A stretch of DNA of 8,577 bases, from positions 1 through 8,577 of the forward strand of contig JAEFAK010000069.1 in assembly GCA_016287555.1 (NCBI GenBank), given 5' to 3'. Position numbers and translations under genes: made by a program. Under the pieces are notes generated by a model, which ran no database searches, was not told the DNA's origin, and saw nothing but the letters and a program-made list of their open reading frames with translations. Below are positions 1 to 6,900 of the stretch, in pieces (position 1 is the stretch's first letter; each line of letters opens with the position of its first letter). The DNA comes from Oscillospiraceae bacterium (lineage in GTDB: Bacteria > Bacillota > Clostridia > Oscillospirales > Oscillospiraceae).

Positions 1-1358
1 ACCCGGAGCGCGGCATCCCCGGCGCAGTCGCAAACGGCATCCCGGAGAAGACAGCCAACGAGATATACGACGAGATAGTCGACTTCGCGAGCTACGCGTT
101 CAACAAGGCGCACAGCGTCTGCTACGCGGTGATAGCCTATCAGACGGCCTATCTCAAATGCCACTACCCCAAGGAATACATGGCCGCCCTGCTCTCCTCC
201 GTGCTCGGAGTTACGAACAAGGTCGCCGAATACATATCCGATTGCCGCGCCAACGGCATACCCGTCCTGCCTCCGGACGTCAACGCGTCCGGCGAGGGCT
301 TCACGGCGACTGCGGACGGCATCCGCTTCGGTCTCGCGGCCGTCAAGAGCATAGGCAAGGGCTTTATAAGGAACCTCGTCGCGGAGCGCGAGGCCGGCGG
401 CCCCTATGCCTCCCTCGCGGATTTCTGCGAACGCATGTACGGCACGGAACTCAACAAGCGCAGCGTGGAAAACCTCATAAAATCCGGCGCTTTCGACTCG
501 CTCGGGTCCACCCGCGCTTCCATGCTTGAGGGCTTCGAGTCCGTCATGGACGGCGTCGGCTCCGACCGCCGCAGAAATATAGAGGGCCAGTTCGATCTGT
601 TCGGAAGCGGCGGCGGCGAGGAGACGTTTTCCGCCGTGCTGCCCGACGTCCCCGAGCTTCCGGCAAGAAGACTTCTCGAACTTGAAAAGGAGGCCACGGG
701 CCTTTATCTCTCCGGACACCCGATGGACGAATACAGGGCCGCTGCCAACAGGGGCGGCGCCGTTCCCATCTCGCGCATTATCGCCTCCTTCGGGGAGGAC
801 GCGACCGGGGAATACTCCGACGACGATTTCGTCACCGTCGCGGGCATAGTCAGCTCCGTCAAGACCAAGACGACCAAGAACAACTCTCTCATGGCCTACG
901 TTACCCTCGAGGACGACACAGGCGCCATCGAGCTGCTCGTATTCCAGCAGCTTCTCAACGCAAAGGGAGCCCTTCTCAGCGGCGACAAGGCGATATTCGT
1001 GACCGGGCGCATCTCCGTGCGAGATGAGAAGGAACCTCAGCTCATGGCGGAGGCCATACGTGGCATAGACGAGGCCCCCGGCGGAGACTTCCGCGCGCCG
1101 TCTCCAAAGCGCGCTCCGGTCAGCGAGCCCGCCCCGGAAAGGCCCTCGCAGCGGACGCTCTGGCTGAAATTCGGCTCGGAGGCTTCGCCCGACTATGAAT
1201 ACCTGAAAAAGGTCCTCATCATGTTCCCCGGAACAGAGCGCGTAGTCTGCTATTTTGCGGACTCCGGGAAAAAGCTCGCCTCGGCATGCCTCGTTCACGA
1301 GGCGCTTGTCGGAGAGATGCGCGGGAGGCTCGGCGAAGCGAACGTCGTCGTCAGATAA
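1..1358 (+). CDS. dnaE: DNA polymerase III subunit alpha, DnaE type (3' part)
   Basis: This is the C-terminal 451 residues of the replicative or lesion-tolerant DNA polymerase III alpha subunit. The reading frame is open from position 3 and the 5' part lies outside the window. The visible part begins in the fingers region with the family hallmark FNKAHSVCYAVIAYQTAYLK, followed by HYPKEYMAALL. A helix-hairpin-helix region follows (RFGLAAVKSIGKGFIRNL, then a second helical segment around NKRSVENLIKSGAFDSLG). Next comes the GHPMDEY segment and an OB-fold (VTVAGIVSSVKTKTTKN...YVTLEDDTGAIELLVF, about window nucleotides 825-1060). The C-terminal tail contains YEYLKKVLIMFPG, a form I associate with Bacillota DnaE proteins. 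The order matches bacterial DnaE rather than PolC, because no exonuclease insertion is seen; the catalytic palm is outside the window. The gene ends with TAA at 1356-1358, 12 nt before a bidirectional terminator hairpin. The frame has no breaks. Confidence 0.96.
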   Translation, partial: PERGIPGAVANGIPEKTANEIYDEIVDFASYAFNKAHSVCYAVIAYQTAYLKCHYPKEYMAALLSSVLGVTNKVAEYISDCRANGIPVLPPDVNASGEGFTATADGIRFGLAAVKSIGKGFIRNLVAEREAGGPYASLADFCERMYGTELNKRSVENLIKSGAFDSLGSTRASMLEGFESVMDGVGSDRRRNIEGQFDLFGSGGGEETFSAVLPDVPELPARRLLELEKEATGLYLSGHPMDEYRAAANRGGAVPISRIIASFGEDATGEYSDDDFVTVAGIVSSVKTKTTKNNSLMAYVTLEDDTGAIELLVFQQLLNAKGALLSGDKAIFVTGRISVRDEKEPQLMAEAIRGIDEAPGGDFRAPSPKRAPVSEPAPERPSQRTLWLKFGSEASPDYEYLKKVLIMFPGTERVVCYFADSGKKLASACLVHEALVGEMRGRLGEANVVVR

Positions 1359-1370
1359 AAAAGCAAAAAA

Positions 1371-1409
1371 CACGCCGCAGGTCATATGACTTGCGGCGTG
1401 AATCTTTTT
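1371..1409. terminator. Bidirectional intrinsic terminator between dnaE and rpsR
   Basis: Positions 1371-1400 form a near-perfect 30-nt palindrome: the arm CACGCCGCAGGTCAT faces ATGACTTGCGGCGTG with a single G-T wobble. A real hairpin would open a few central bases as its loop. On the + strand the stem is followed by a T run at 1405-1409, which suits the end of dnaE. On the - strand it is followed by the complements of the A runs at 1357-1362 and 1365-1370, giving two T tracts that suit the end of rpsR. Its place between convergent genes fits a shared terminator. Confidence 0.9.
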
Positions 1410-1424
1410 CGGCTGTCCGAAACG

Positions 1425-1676
1425 TCAATCCGTAACGTACGGAAGAAGAGCGATCTGGCGGGCTCTCTTGATAGCCTCGGTGAGCTGGCGCTGATGCATC
1501 GCGCAGGTACCGGTGGTCCTGCGGGGAAGGATCTTGCTGCGCTCGGAGAGGTAGCGGCGGAGCTTCGCCGTGTCTTTATAATCGATATGCGTGGCCTTAT
1601 CGACGCAGAACTGGCAGACCTTCCTGCGCTTGTGGCCGCCGCGGTTGACTTTATTGTTTTCGCGCTCCTGTGCCAT
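1425..1676 (-). CDS. rpsR: 30S ribosomal protein S18
   Basis: S18 (83 aa) is a small 30S protein that binds the platform of the small subunit as a heterodimer with S6. The core DYKDTAKLRRYLSERSKILPRRTTGTCAMHQRQLTEAIKRARQIALLPYV is the family signature. The protein carries the cysteine-containing form: CQFC near residue 21 and a third cysteine in TGTCAMHQ, consistent with a zinc-binding S18. The start is supported by a strong AGGAGGT ribosome binding site at 1684-1690, about 7 nt upstream. It is the last gene of the leftward rpsF-ssb-rpsR block, 25 nt after ssb, and reads into the terminator at 1371-1400. No rplI follows it. Length is normal for the family and the call is secure. Confidence 0.97.
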   Translation of the reverse strand: MAQERENNKVNRGGHKRRKVCQFCVDKATHIDYKDTAKLRRYLSERSKILPRRTTGTCAMHQRQLTEAIKRARQIALLPYVTD

Positions 1677-1701
1677 TAGTCTGACCTCCTATCTTATTTG
1701 A

Positions 1702-2130
1702 TCAAAACGGAAGTTCCCCGTCGTCCTCGAGGGCGGTGAAGCCCTGCTCGATCGGGGGGACGCTGTAGCTGTTTGAATAGTCGCCCTCGGAAGCGCTGTC
1801 ACGGTTCCTCTTGCTCTCGGCAAAATAGACGTTTTCAGCGACGACCTCGGCGCTGCGGCGCTTCCCGCCGTCCCTGTCGGTCCAATCGCGGATCTGCAGG
1901 CGGCCGGAAACGGCGACGAGCTGGCCCTTCGTGAAGTACTTCGACACGAAATCGGCCGTCGAGCGCCATGCGACTATGTCAATGTAATCCGTCGCCTTCT
2001 GGCCGCCGTCTCTGGAGGAGAAATCCCTCTCGACGGCGAGCGAGAAGCTCGCAACGGAAGTCCCCTGCTGCGTGTGGCGCAGCTCGGGGTCTCTTGTAAG
2101 ACGACCCATGAGAACGATGTGATTAAGCAT
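1702..2130 (-). CDS. ssb: Single-stranded DNA-binding protein
   Basis: This 142-aa SSB coats single-stranded DNA in replication, repair and recombination and recruits partners through its acidic tail. The N-terminal OB-fold covers about residues 1-106 (MLNHIVLMGRLTRDPELRHT, TDYIDIVAWRSTADFVSKYF, GQLVAVSGRLQIRDW, AEVVAENVYFAE). A short serine- and glutamate-rich linker of about 25 residues follows. The protein ends in EDDGELPF, an acidic tip with the terminal Pro-Phe needed for partner binding in this family. ATG at 2128-2130 is preceded by a GAGGAGGG ribosome binding site that overlaps the end of rpsF. The gap to rpsF is 13 nt, so translation is probably coupled. The S6-SSB-S18 order indicates this is the housekeeping SSB rather than a phage or plasmid copy. 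Confidence 0.96.
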   Translation of the reverse strand: MLNHIVLMGRLTRDPELRHTQQGTSVASFSLAVERDFSSRDGGQKATDYIDIVAWRSTADFVSKYFTKGQLVAVSGRLQIRDWTDRDGGKRRSAEVVAENVYFAESKRNRDSASEGDYSNSYSVPPIEQGFTALEDDGELPF

Positions 2131-2143
2131 TTTCTCGCCCTCC

Positions 2144-2440
2144 TCAGTCTTCGACGACGGTGATCAGAGAACGCATGACGTTCTCGGTGATACCGAGCAC
2201 GCGCTCGAGCTCAGCGGGGAAATCGGGCGCAGAGGTGAACTTCGCGAGAACGTAGTAGCCCTCGGGCATATCGTCGATAAGATAAGCCAGACGCTGCTTG
2301 CCGATCTCCTGGAGCTCGTTGAGAGTTCCGTTCGCCTCGATGAGGGACTTGAACTTCTCAACAATCGCAGCCGTATCCTCCTCGGAAATGGTCGCGTTGA
2401 TGATGAACATCACCTCATAGTTATCCGTGATCTTAGCCAT
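2144..2440 (-). CDS. rpsF: 30S ribosomal protein S6
   Basis: S6 (98 aa) is a platform protein of the 30S subunit and the partner of S18, encoded two genes downstream. The sequence starts MAKITDNYEVMFIINATISEED and contains the diagnostic IGKQRLAYLIDDMPEGYYVLAKF, then a C-terminal helix and strand ending in ITVVED. I chose ATG at 2438-2440 rather than the longer in-frame opening from 2494. It matches the normal N-terminus of S6, and an AGGAGGT ribosome binding site lies at 2450-2456; the extra 18 residues of the longer form look unrelated to S6 and would begin upstream of this site. It is the first gene of the rpsF-ssb-rpsR transcription unit, driven by the promoter at 2528-2555. Confidence 0.96.
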   Translation of the reverse strand: MAKITDNYEVMFIINATISEEDTAAIVEKFKSLIEANGTLNELQEIGKQRLAYLIDDMPEGYYVLAKFTSAPDFPAELERVLGITENVMRSLITVVED

Positions 2441-2467
2441 TTCTTTGCACCTCCTTCTGGACAAATG

Positions 2468-2492
2468 GCCCGCCCTTGGCGTTACGACGGGC
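2468..2492 (-). promoter_or_regulatory. Possible S6:S18 autoregulatory leader element
   Basis: The rpsF leader, transcribed leftward from about 2521 to 2441, can fold just before the ribosome binding site. An inner stem CGCC/GGCG (2478-2481 with 2471-2474) closes a three-base loop. An outer GCC/GGC pair (2490-2492 with 2468-2470) flanks it, leaving a one-sided bulge at 2482-2489. The strand entering the bulge contains CCG. Many bacterial rpsF messages carry a leader bound by the S6:S18 complex, with a conserved CCG beside a stem. The resemblance here is by eye only. An alternative five-pair stem GCCCG/CGGGC uses the same bases. Position and gene order support the idea; the exact fold is uncertain. 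Confidence 0.4.
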
Positions 2493-2527
2493 AAGAAGTC
2501 AAATATAGCCCCATAATGGGCTTAATT

Positions 2528-2555
2528 ATTATACACGTTTCCGTCAGCTTGTCAA
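2528..2555 (-). promoter_or_regulatory. Sigma-A type promoter for rpsF-ssb-rpsR
   Basis: On the - strand, a perfect TTGACA -35 box (2550-2555) and a perfect TATAAT -10 box (2528-2533) are separated by 16 nt. The predicted start of transcription is near 2521, giving a leader of about 81 nt before rpsF. The -35 box lies only 9 nt past the queT stop codon. The match to the housekeeping consensus fits strong expression of ribosomal proteins. Confidence 0.88.
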
Positions 2556-2564
2556 CGGTTATTT

Positions 2565-3170
2565 TCAGTTTTCTTTATCGGGAGAAGTCGTTTCCGAAAA
2601 AGCGGACCCTTCCCGGCTTACCCACGGCGAAGCCGGCTTTTTTCCAAGAAGAACGACCATTTTGCGGAAAAAGCCGATGCGCGGCAGGATATACGTCAGA
2701 GGCAGGCCGAGCACGAAAAGGACGGCGGCCTCGCCCGCGGCGACTTCCGCGCCGTAAAGAGCGAAAAGCCCGAGCTTTGCGCCCTCCTCATCTCCGGCTG
2801 TGAAGGCCAGCATGGCGCCGATGATGACGCCGTTCCATATGACGGGCATGAGGCAGGAGAGGATGGGCCTTCCCGCTTCCCTGCCGTTCCATCTGCGGCC
2901 TATCGCGGCGCTGCACAGGCAGCAGCCCAGCGTCGCGAGCGGCCCGAGGATCAGATCGAGATAACCGACGGGGCTCAGGATGTTCGCGAGCAGGCAGCCG
3001 ACGAAAAGGCCCCACGTCGAGCAGGGGATGAAAAACGGCAGGATGCACAGCACCTCCGATATACGGAACTGGACGGGGCCGTAGCTTATCGGAGCGAGCG
3101 CTATTGTCAGCGCGGCGTAGAGCGCCGCGATCACGGCGCAGAAGGTCAGTCTTCGCAGGTGTACGTTCAT
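2565..3170 (-). CDS. queT: QueT family queuosine-precursor transporter
   Basis: This 201-aa integral membrane protein resembles the QueT family, thought to be substrate-binding (S) components of ECF-type transporters that import queuosine precursors. Hydrophobic segments are seen around residues 8-28 (TFCAVIAALYAALTIAL), 38-58, 62-90, 108-125 and 140-165, giving about five or six membrane spans. The motif QFRISEVLCILPFF followed by GLFVGCLLANILSP and a WNG near the middle is typical of the family. I chose ATG at 3168-3170, although the frame is open to 3245: it gives the usual short N-terminus and overlaps the queH stop by one base (TAATG), with AAAGGA just upstream. The last 30 or so residues after the final hydrophobic span are polar and look unconserved. 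A terminator-like hairpin on the other strand lies inside this tail. Substrate is inferred from the family and from the queH neighbour. Confidence 0.85.
   Translation of the reverse strand: MNVHLRRLTFCAVIAALYAALTIALAPISYGPVQFRISEVLCILPFFIPCSTWGLFVGCLLANILSPVGYLDLILGPLATLGCCLCSAAIGRRWNGREAGRPILSCLMPVIWNGVIIGAMLAFTAGDEEGAKLGLFALYGAEVAAGEAAVLFVLGLPLTYILPRIGFFRKMVVLLGKKPASPWVSREGSAFSETTSPDKEN
2613..2643 (+). terminator. Terminator-like hairpin antisense to the queT 3' end
   Basis: On the + strand, CCGGCTT (2613-2619) pairs with AAGCCGG (2630-2636) around a 10-nt loop and is followed at once by C and six T residues (2638-2643). That is the form of an intrinsic terminator, but no + strand gene lies before it. 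It overlaps codons of the queT tail. On the - strand the same stem lacks a direct T tract; a short CTTTTTC comes about 9 nt after it. It may stop antisense transcription, or be a coincidence of coding sequence. Confidence 0.4.
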
Positions 3171-3778
3171 TATGAGTTCCTTTCCTCGCCCGGAGCGAGC
3201 CTGCAGCCGCACCAGCTTTGTCTGTATATCCCGTATTCCCGGCACAGCTCTATGCTGCGGAGATATCCGTTTCGTTTCTTGAAGTCACAGGGCAGCCACC
3301 TGACGGACCGCGCCGCGGCTTCTCTTTCGCCGATCCCGTTAATGAGCCCGGCATTCTTATGCGGACTTATCGTCAGCGTCGTCGTGACGAAGTCATAGCC
3401 GCCCTCGCGGCAGAGCTCTGCAGCTTTACCGAGACGGAGTGAAAAGCACAGCGGGCAGCGGGCGCCGCCTTCCGGCTCGGTCTCCCTGCCCTTTACAGCT
3501 TCAAGGAACCGTCCCGTATCGCGCGGACCCTCGATGAGCCTCACTCCGGAGGCGCAGGGCATGACCGCGAGCAGCTTGTGTATCGCGGCGAGACGGCGGT
3601 CGTATTCCTCAGCCGGCATTATATTCGGGTTATAAAAGAAAAGGTCGATATCGAAATATGCCGTCAGATATTCCAGAACGTAGCTCGAGCAGGGCGCGCA
3701 GCAGGCGTGCAGAAGAAGCCTCGGGCGGTCTGCGCCGAGGCCTTCGATGATCTTATCGAGCTCAAGCTGATAGTTCAT
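3170..3778 (-). CDS. queH: Epoxyqueuosine reductase QueH
   Basis: QueH (202 aa) is the iron-sulfur enzyme, unrelated in sequence to the cobalamin-dependent QueG, that reduces epoxyqueuosine to queuosine at the tRNA wobble position. The family signature is clear: LLLHACCAPCSSY with Cys26, Cys27 and Cys30, FFYNPNIMPAEEYDRR around residues 47-62, ARCPLCFSLRL with Cys108 and Cys111, TTTLTISPHKN, and a C-terminal SWCGC with Cys190 and Cys192. These cysteines are the expected cluster and metal ligands. ATG at 3776-3778 has GGAGG at 3787-3791 and an AAGGA closer in. The gene is first in a two-gene leftward unit with queT; the TAATG overlap suggests coupled translation. Together they fit salvage of a precursor such as preQ1 followed by completion of queuosine, though the intermediate enzymes (Tgt, QueA) must lie elsewhere. 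Confidence 0.94.
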   Translation of the reverse strand: MNYQLELDKIIEGLGADRPRLLLHACCAPCSSYVLEYLTAYFDIDLFFYNPNIMPAEEYDRRLAAIHKLLAVMPCASGVRLIEGPRDTGRFLEAVKGRETEPEGGARCPLCFSLRLGKAAELCREGGYDFVTTTLTISPHKNAGLINGIGEREAAARSVRWLPCDFKKRNGYLRSIELCREYGIYRQSWCGCRLAPGEERNS

Positions 3779-3797
3779 TCCTTTTTCCTCCGCAGGT

Positions 3798-3826
3798 ATA
3801 ATACCATATTTTTTATTAATTGCAAC
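3798..3826 (-). promoter_or_regulatory. Candidate promoter for queH-queT
   Basis: On the - strand, TATTAT at 3798-3803 is preceded by TGG, an extended -10 pattern, and a weak -35-like TTGCAA lies 16 nt upstream at 3820-3825. Transcription would start near 3791, giving a very short leader of about 13 nt that includes the ribosome binding site. If this is the only promoter there is no room for a preQ1 riboswitch. Other AT-rich boxes further upstream could also serve. Confidence 0.5.
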
Positions 3827-3842
3827 TGTTTACACTATATAC

Positions 3843-3871
3843 TTGAATTGGACACCGGAGAGGAGTATATT
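3843..3871 (+). promoter_or_regulatory. Candidate promoter for mfd
   Basis: On the + strand, TTGAAT (3843-3848) and TATATT (3866-3871) are spaced by 17 nt. A second pairing, TTGGAC at 3848-3853 with TTATAA at 3871-3876, has the same spacing. Either would give a leader of about 70 nt before the TTG start of mfd. The boxes are only moderate matches to consensus; support comes mainly from the AT-rich setting in an otherwise GC-rich region and from the need for a rightward promoter here. Confidence 0.45.
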
Positions 3872-3931
3872 TATAAAGTTATACACGTTACACACGCGGG
3901 CGCTTCGGCGTTCCGCGCATTACCCGTTTCC

Positions 3932-3951
3932 GGAGGCCGGAGGACGATTTG
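3932..3951 (+). promoter_or_regulatory. Ribosome binding site that fixes the TTG start of mfd
   Basis: GGAGG occurs twice, at 3932-3936 and 3939-3943; the second is 5 nt from TTG at 3949-3951. An in-frame stop (TAA at 3874-3876) lies upstream, with no ATG or GTG between it and the TTG except an unlikely ATT. The first downstream in-frame ATG is at about residue 66, inside the conserved N-terminal domain. TTG is therefore the most probable start. Confidence 0.85.
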
Positions 3952-6900
3952 AAAGCTCTTTCATCTGCGCTTAAAACGAGTCCCGTTTTTACGGAGCTGA
4001 TAAACAGGATAGACGGCGGAGGCTGCCCGATAGTCATCTCGGGCGTGGAGGCAGTACATGCCTCGCACCTCGCCGCAGCCGTGCGCGTCTGCGCGGGCGT
4101 CCCCGTGGTCGTAGTCTGTCCGGACGAGCTCTCCTGCGAGAGGATGAGCGCAAATCTTTCCTCGCTCGCCGAGGAGGAGTCCGTCAGGCTGACGGCCCGT
4201 GAATTTACGTTCTATAACGCCGAAAGCGTTTCCCGCCAGCTTGAGCATGAGAGGCTGCGCGCCCTCGCCGCGCTCGCTTTGGGCAAGGCTCCGCTCTGCG
4301 TCGCCACTCCGGACGCGCTCATGCAGCGCTGCGCGCCGAAGCAGGTCCTGCTCGACCGTGTCGCGGAGATCAGATCAGGCGAGGAGCTCTCCCCGGACGC
4401 GCTCTGCGAGCTTCTCGTCTCGGCGGGGTACAAGCGCTCGGATCAGGTCGAGGGCGCCGGTCAGTTTGCCAGACGCGGCGGCATCATCGACTTTTACTCG
4501 CCCGCCGAGCAAAACCCGGTCAGGTGCGAGTTTTTCGGAGACGAAATAGACCTTCTGGGCTATTTCGACGTAACGAGCCAGCGCCGCATCGAGAATACGC
4601 AGTCAGCACTCATCCTCCCCGCGGCGGAAACTCTCCCGCAGCTCTGCTACGGCGGCGAAGAGGGGCTCGCCGCGAAGCTGACCGCTCTCGCCTCGCGCCT
4701 CAGGCGAAGGAAGAACCCTCCTGAGGAGCTTATATCGAACATCGAAGCAGATGCTGAAAGGCTCATGAACAGGCTGAGCTTCTCCTGCTCCGACAGATAC
4801 CTCAATCTGCTTTTTGACGGCGTCGCCTGCGCCGCTCAATACATTCCGGAGGACGCCGTCGTCATCCTCTACGAGCCCTCCCGGCTCGCGGAAAGAGCCA
4901 AAAACTACGTATGGCGCATATCGCAGGACATTGAGACGCTGCTCGAATCGGGCACCCTCGCAGACTCCCAGACCGACCTCTATATCGGCTGGGACGAGTG
5001 CTGCGAGGCTCTCGGCGATCACCCCGTCGTCATGGCGGACAGCTTTCGCGGCGGTACGTACCCTCTCGCGCCGCGCTCTCTTCTTTCAGTCACGGCAAAG
5101 CAGCTCCCCTCCTACGGGGGCAGCCTTCAGACCGCGGCCGGGGACATAGTCCATTACATGAAGGAGGGCTACCGTGTCGTCGTAACCTGCACGGACGAAC
5201 GGAAATGCGGCATCCTTCGGGATTATCTCGAAAGCCTCGGCGTACCCTCCTCCGTCGACGCGGAGCTCTCTTCCCTGCCGCGCGGCGGGGCCTGCGCCGT
5301 AACGGTCGGCGAGCTCGGCGCCGGAATGGAGTATCCGTCCATAAAGCTCGCCGTCATTACCGAGGGACAGTTCGCCGCACAAAAGCAGAAAAAGTCTTCG
5401 CGTTCCAGAACCCCCGCAAAGGACCGCAGAAAGCTGCAGAGCTTTTCCGACCTCTCCGTCGGGGACGCGGTCGTGCACGAGCAGCACGGCATCGGACGCT
5501 TCCTCGGCGTCGTAAAGATGCCCGTTGACGGAGTCGAAAAGGATTATATCAAGATAGCCTACGCGGGCACTGACGTGCTCTACGTCCCTGCTACGCAACT
5601 CGACATGGTCTCAAAATACATAGGCGGCGGCGAGGATCAGTCCGTCAAGCTCAACAAGCTCGGCGGGGCGGAATGGGCGCGCTCGAAATCCCGTGCGAAG
5701 GCCTCGGCCAAGGAGATGGCGAGCGAGCTCATACAGCTCTACGCAGAGCGCATGCGCCGCCCCGGCCACGCATTCTCGCCCGACAGCATGTGGCAGCAGG
5801 AATTTGAGGAGGCCTTCGACTACACGGAAACCGACGATCAGCTCCGCGCCATCGCCGACATCAAGGCGGACATGGAGCGCGAGTCGCCGATGGACAGACT
5901 TCTCTGCGGCGACGTCGGCTTCGGCAAGACCGAGGTCGCTCTGCGCGCAGTCATGAAATGCGTCATGGACGGGTATCAGGCCGCCATACTGGTCCCGACG
6001 ACGGTCCTGGCAAACCAGCACTACGTCACCGTCATGCGGCGTTTCGCGGGATATCCCGTGACCGTTGAGCTGCTGAGCCGCTTCAGGACTGCCTCTGAGA
6101 TCAGAAAATCTCTCAGGAACATAGAAAACGGCACTGCCGACATCGTTATCGGCACGCACCGTCTCATACAAAAGGATGTCAAATTCGCCAAGCTCGGCCT
6201 TCTCGTCGTCGACGAGGAGCAGCGCTTCGGCGTATCTCATAAGGAAAAGCTCAAGGAGCTCGCGGGCAACGTCGACGTGCTCTCGCTCTCGGCGACGCCT
6301 ATCCCGAGAACGCTGAACATGGCTCTCTCCGGGCTCCGCGACATGAGCACGATAACGGAACCGCCGAGCGGGCGGCATCCCGTCCAGACCTACGTGCTCG
6401 AGCACGACTGGTCCGTCATATGCGACGCCATCAGGCGCGAGGTCGCGCGCGGCGGGCAGGTATACTACCTGCACAACCGCGTCGAAACGATACAGCGCAC
6501 GGCGGCGAAGCTGACGCAGATGCTGGAGGGCGTCTCCGTCGCCTTCGCTCACGGCAAGATGAGCGAGGATCAGCTCTCCGAGGTCATGGAGCAGGTCTCA
6601 TCGGGCGAGGTGCAGGTCCTAGTCTGCACTACGATAATCGAAACCGGCATCGACATCCCCAACGTCAACACGCTCATCATAGAGGACGCGGACCGGCTCG
6701 GGCTCGCGCAGCTCCATCAGATACGCGGGCGCGTCGGTCGCTCCTCCCGCCACGCGTTCGCCTACTTCACCTTCCGCAGGGGCAAGGTCCTGACCGAGGA
6801 CGCCGCTAAACGCCTCGCGACGATACGGGAATTCGCCGAGTTCAACAGCGGCTTCCACATCGCCATGCGCGACCTTGAGATCCGCGGCGCGGGAAACCTT

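Noticed and set aside
2441..2494. An 18-residue N-terminal extension of rpsF from an upstream in-frame start.
   Set aside because: The strong ribosome binding site at 2450-2456 and the S6 N-terminus MAKITDNYEVMF point to the start at 2440.
2465..2803. A + strand frame of 112 codons across the rpsF leader and the queT tail.
   Set aside because: It overlaps the rpsF promoter and queT on the opposite strand, has a low-complexity basic C-terminus, and contains the terminator-like hairpin.
3779..3900. A possible preQ1 riboswitch upstream of queH.
   Set aside because: I could not find the aptamer hairpin with its A-rich tail, and the best promoter would start transcription only about 13 nt before the gene.
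3578..3952. A 124-codon + strand frame overlapping the start of queH and the spacer.
   Set aside because: It runs antisense to well-conserved queH sequence and through promoter-like AT-rich DNA, and its translation resembles no family I know.
5611..6552. A long open frame of 313 codons on the - strand inside mfd.
   Set aside because: It lies wholly antisense to the conserved motor domain of mfd, its protein has no recognisable motif, and GC-rich codon use commonly opens such frames.
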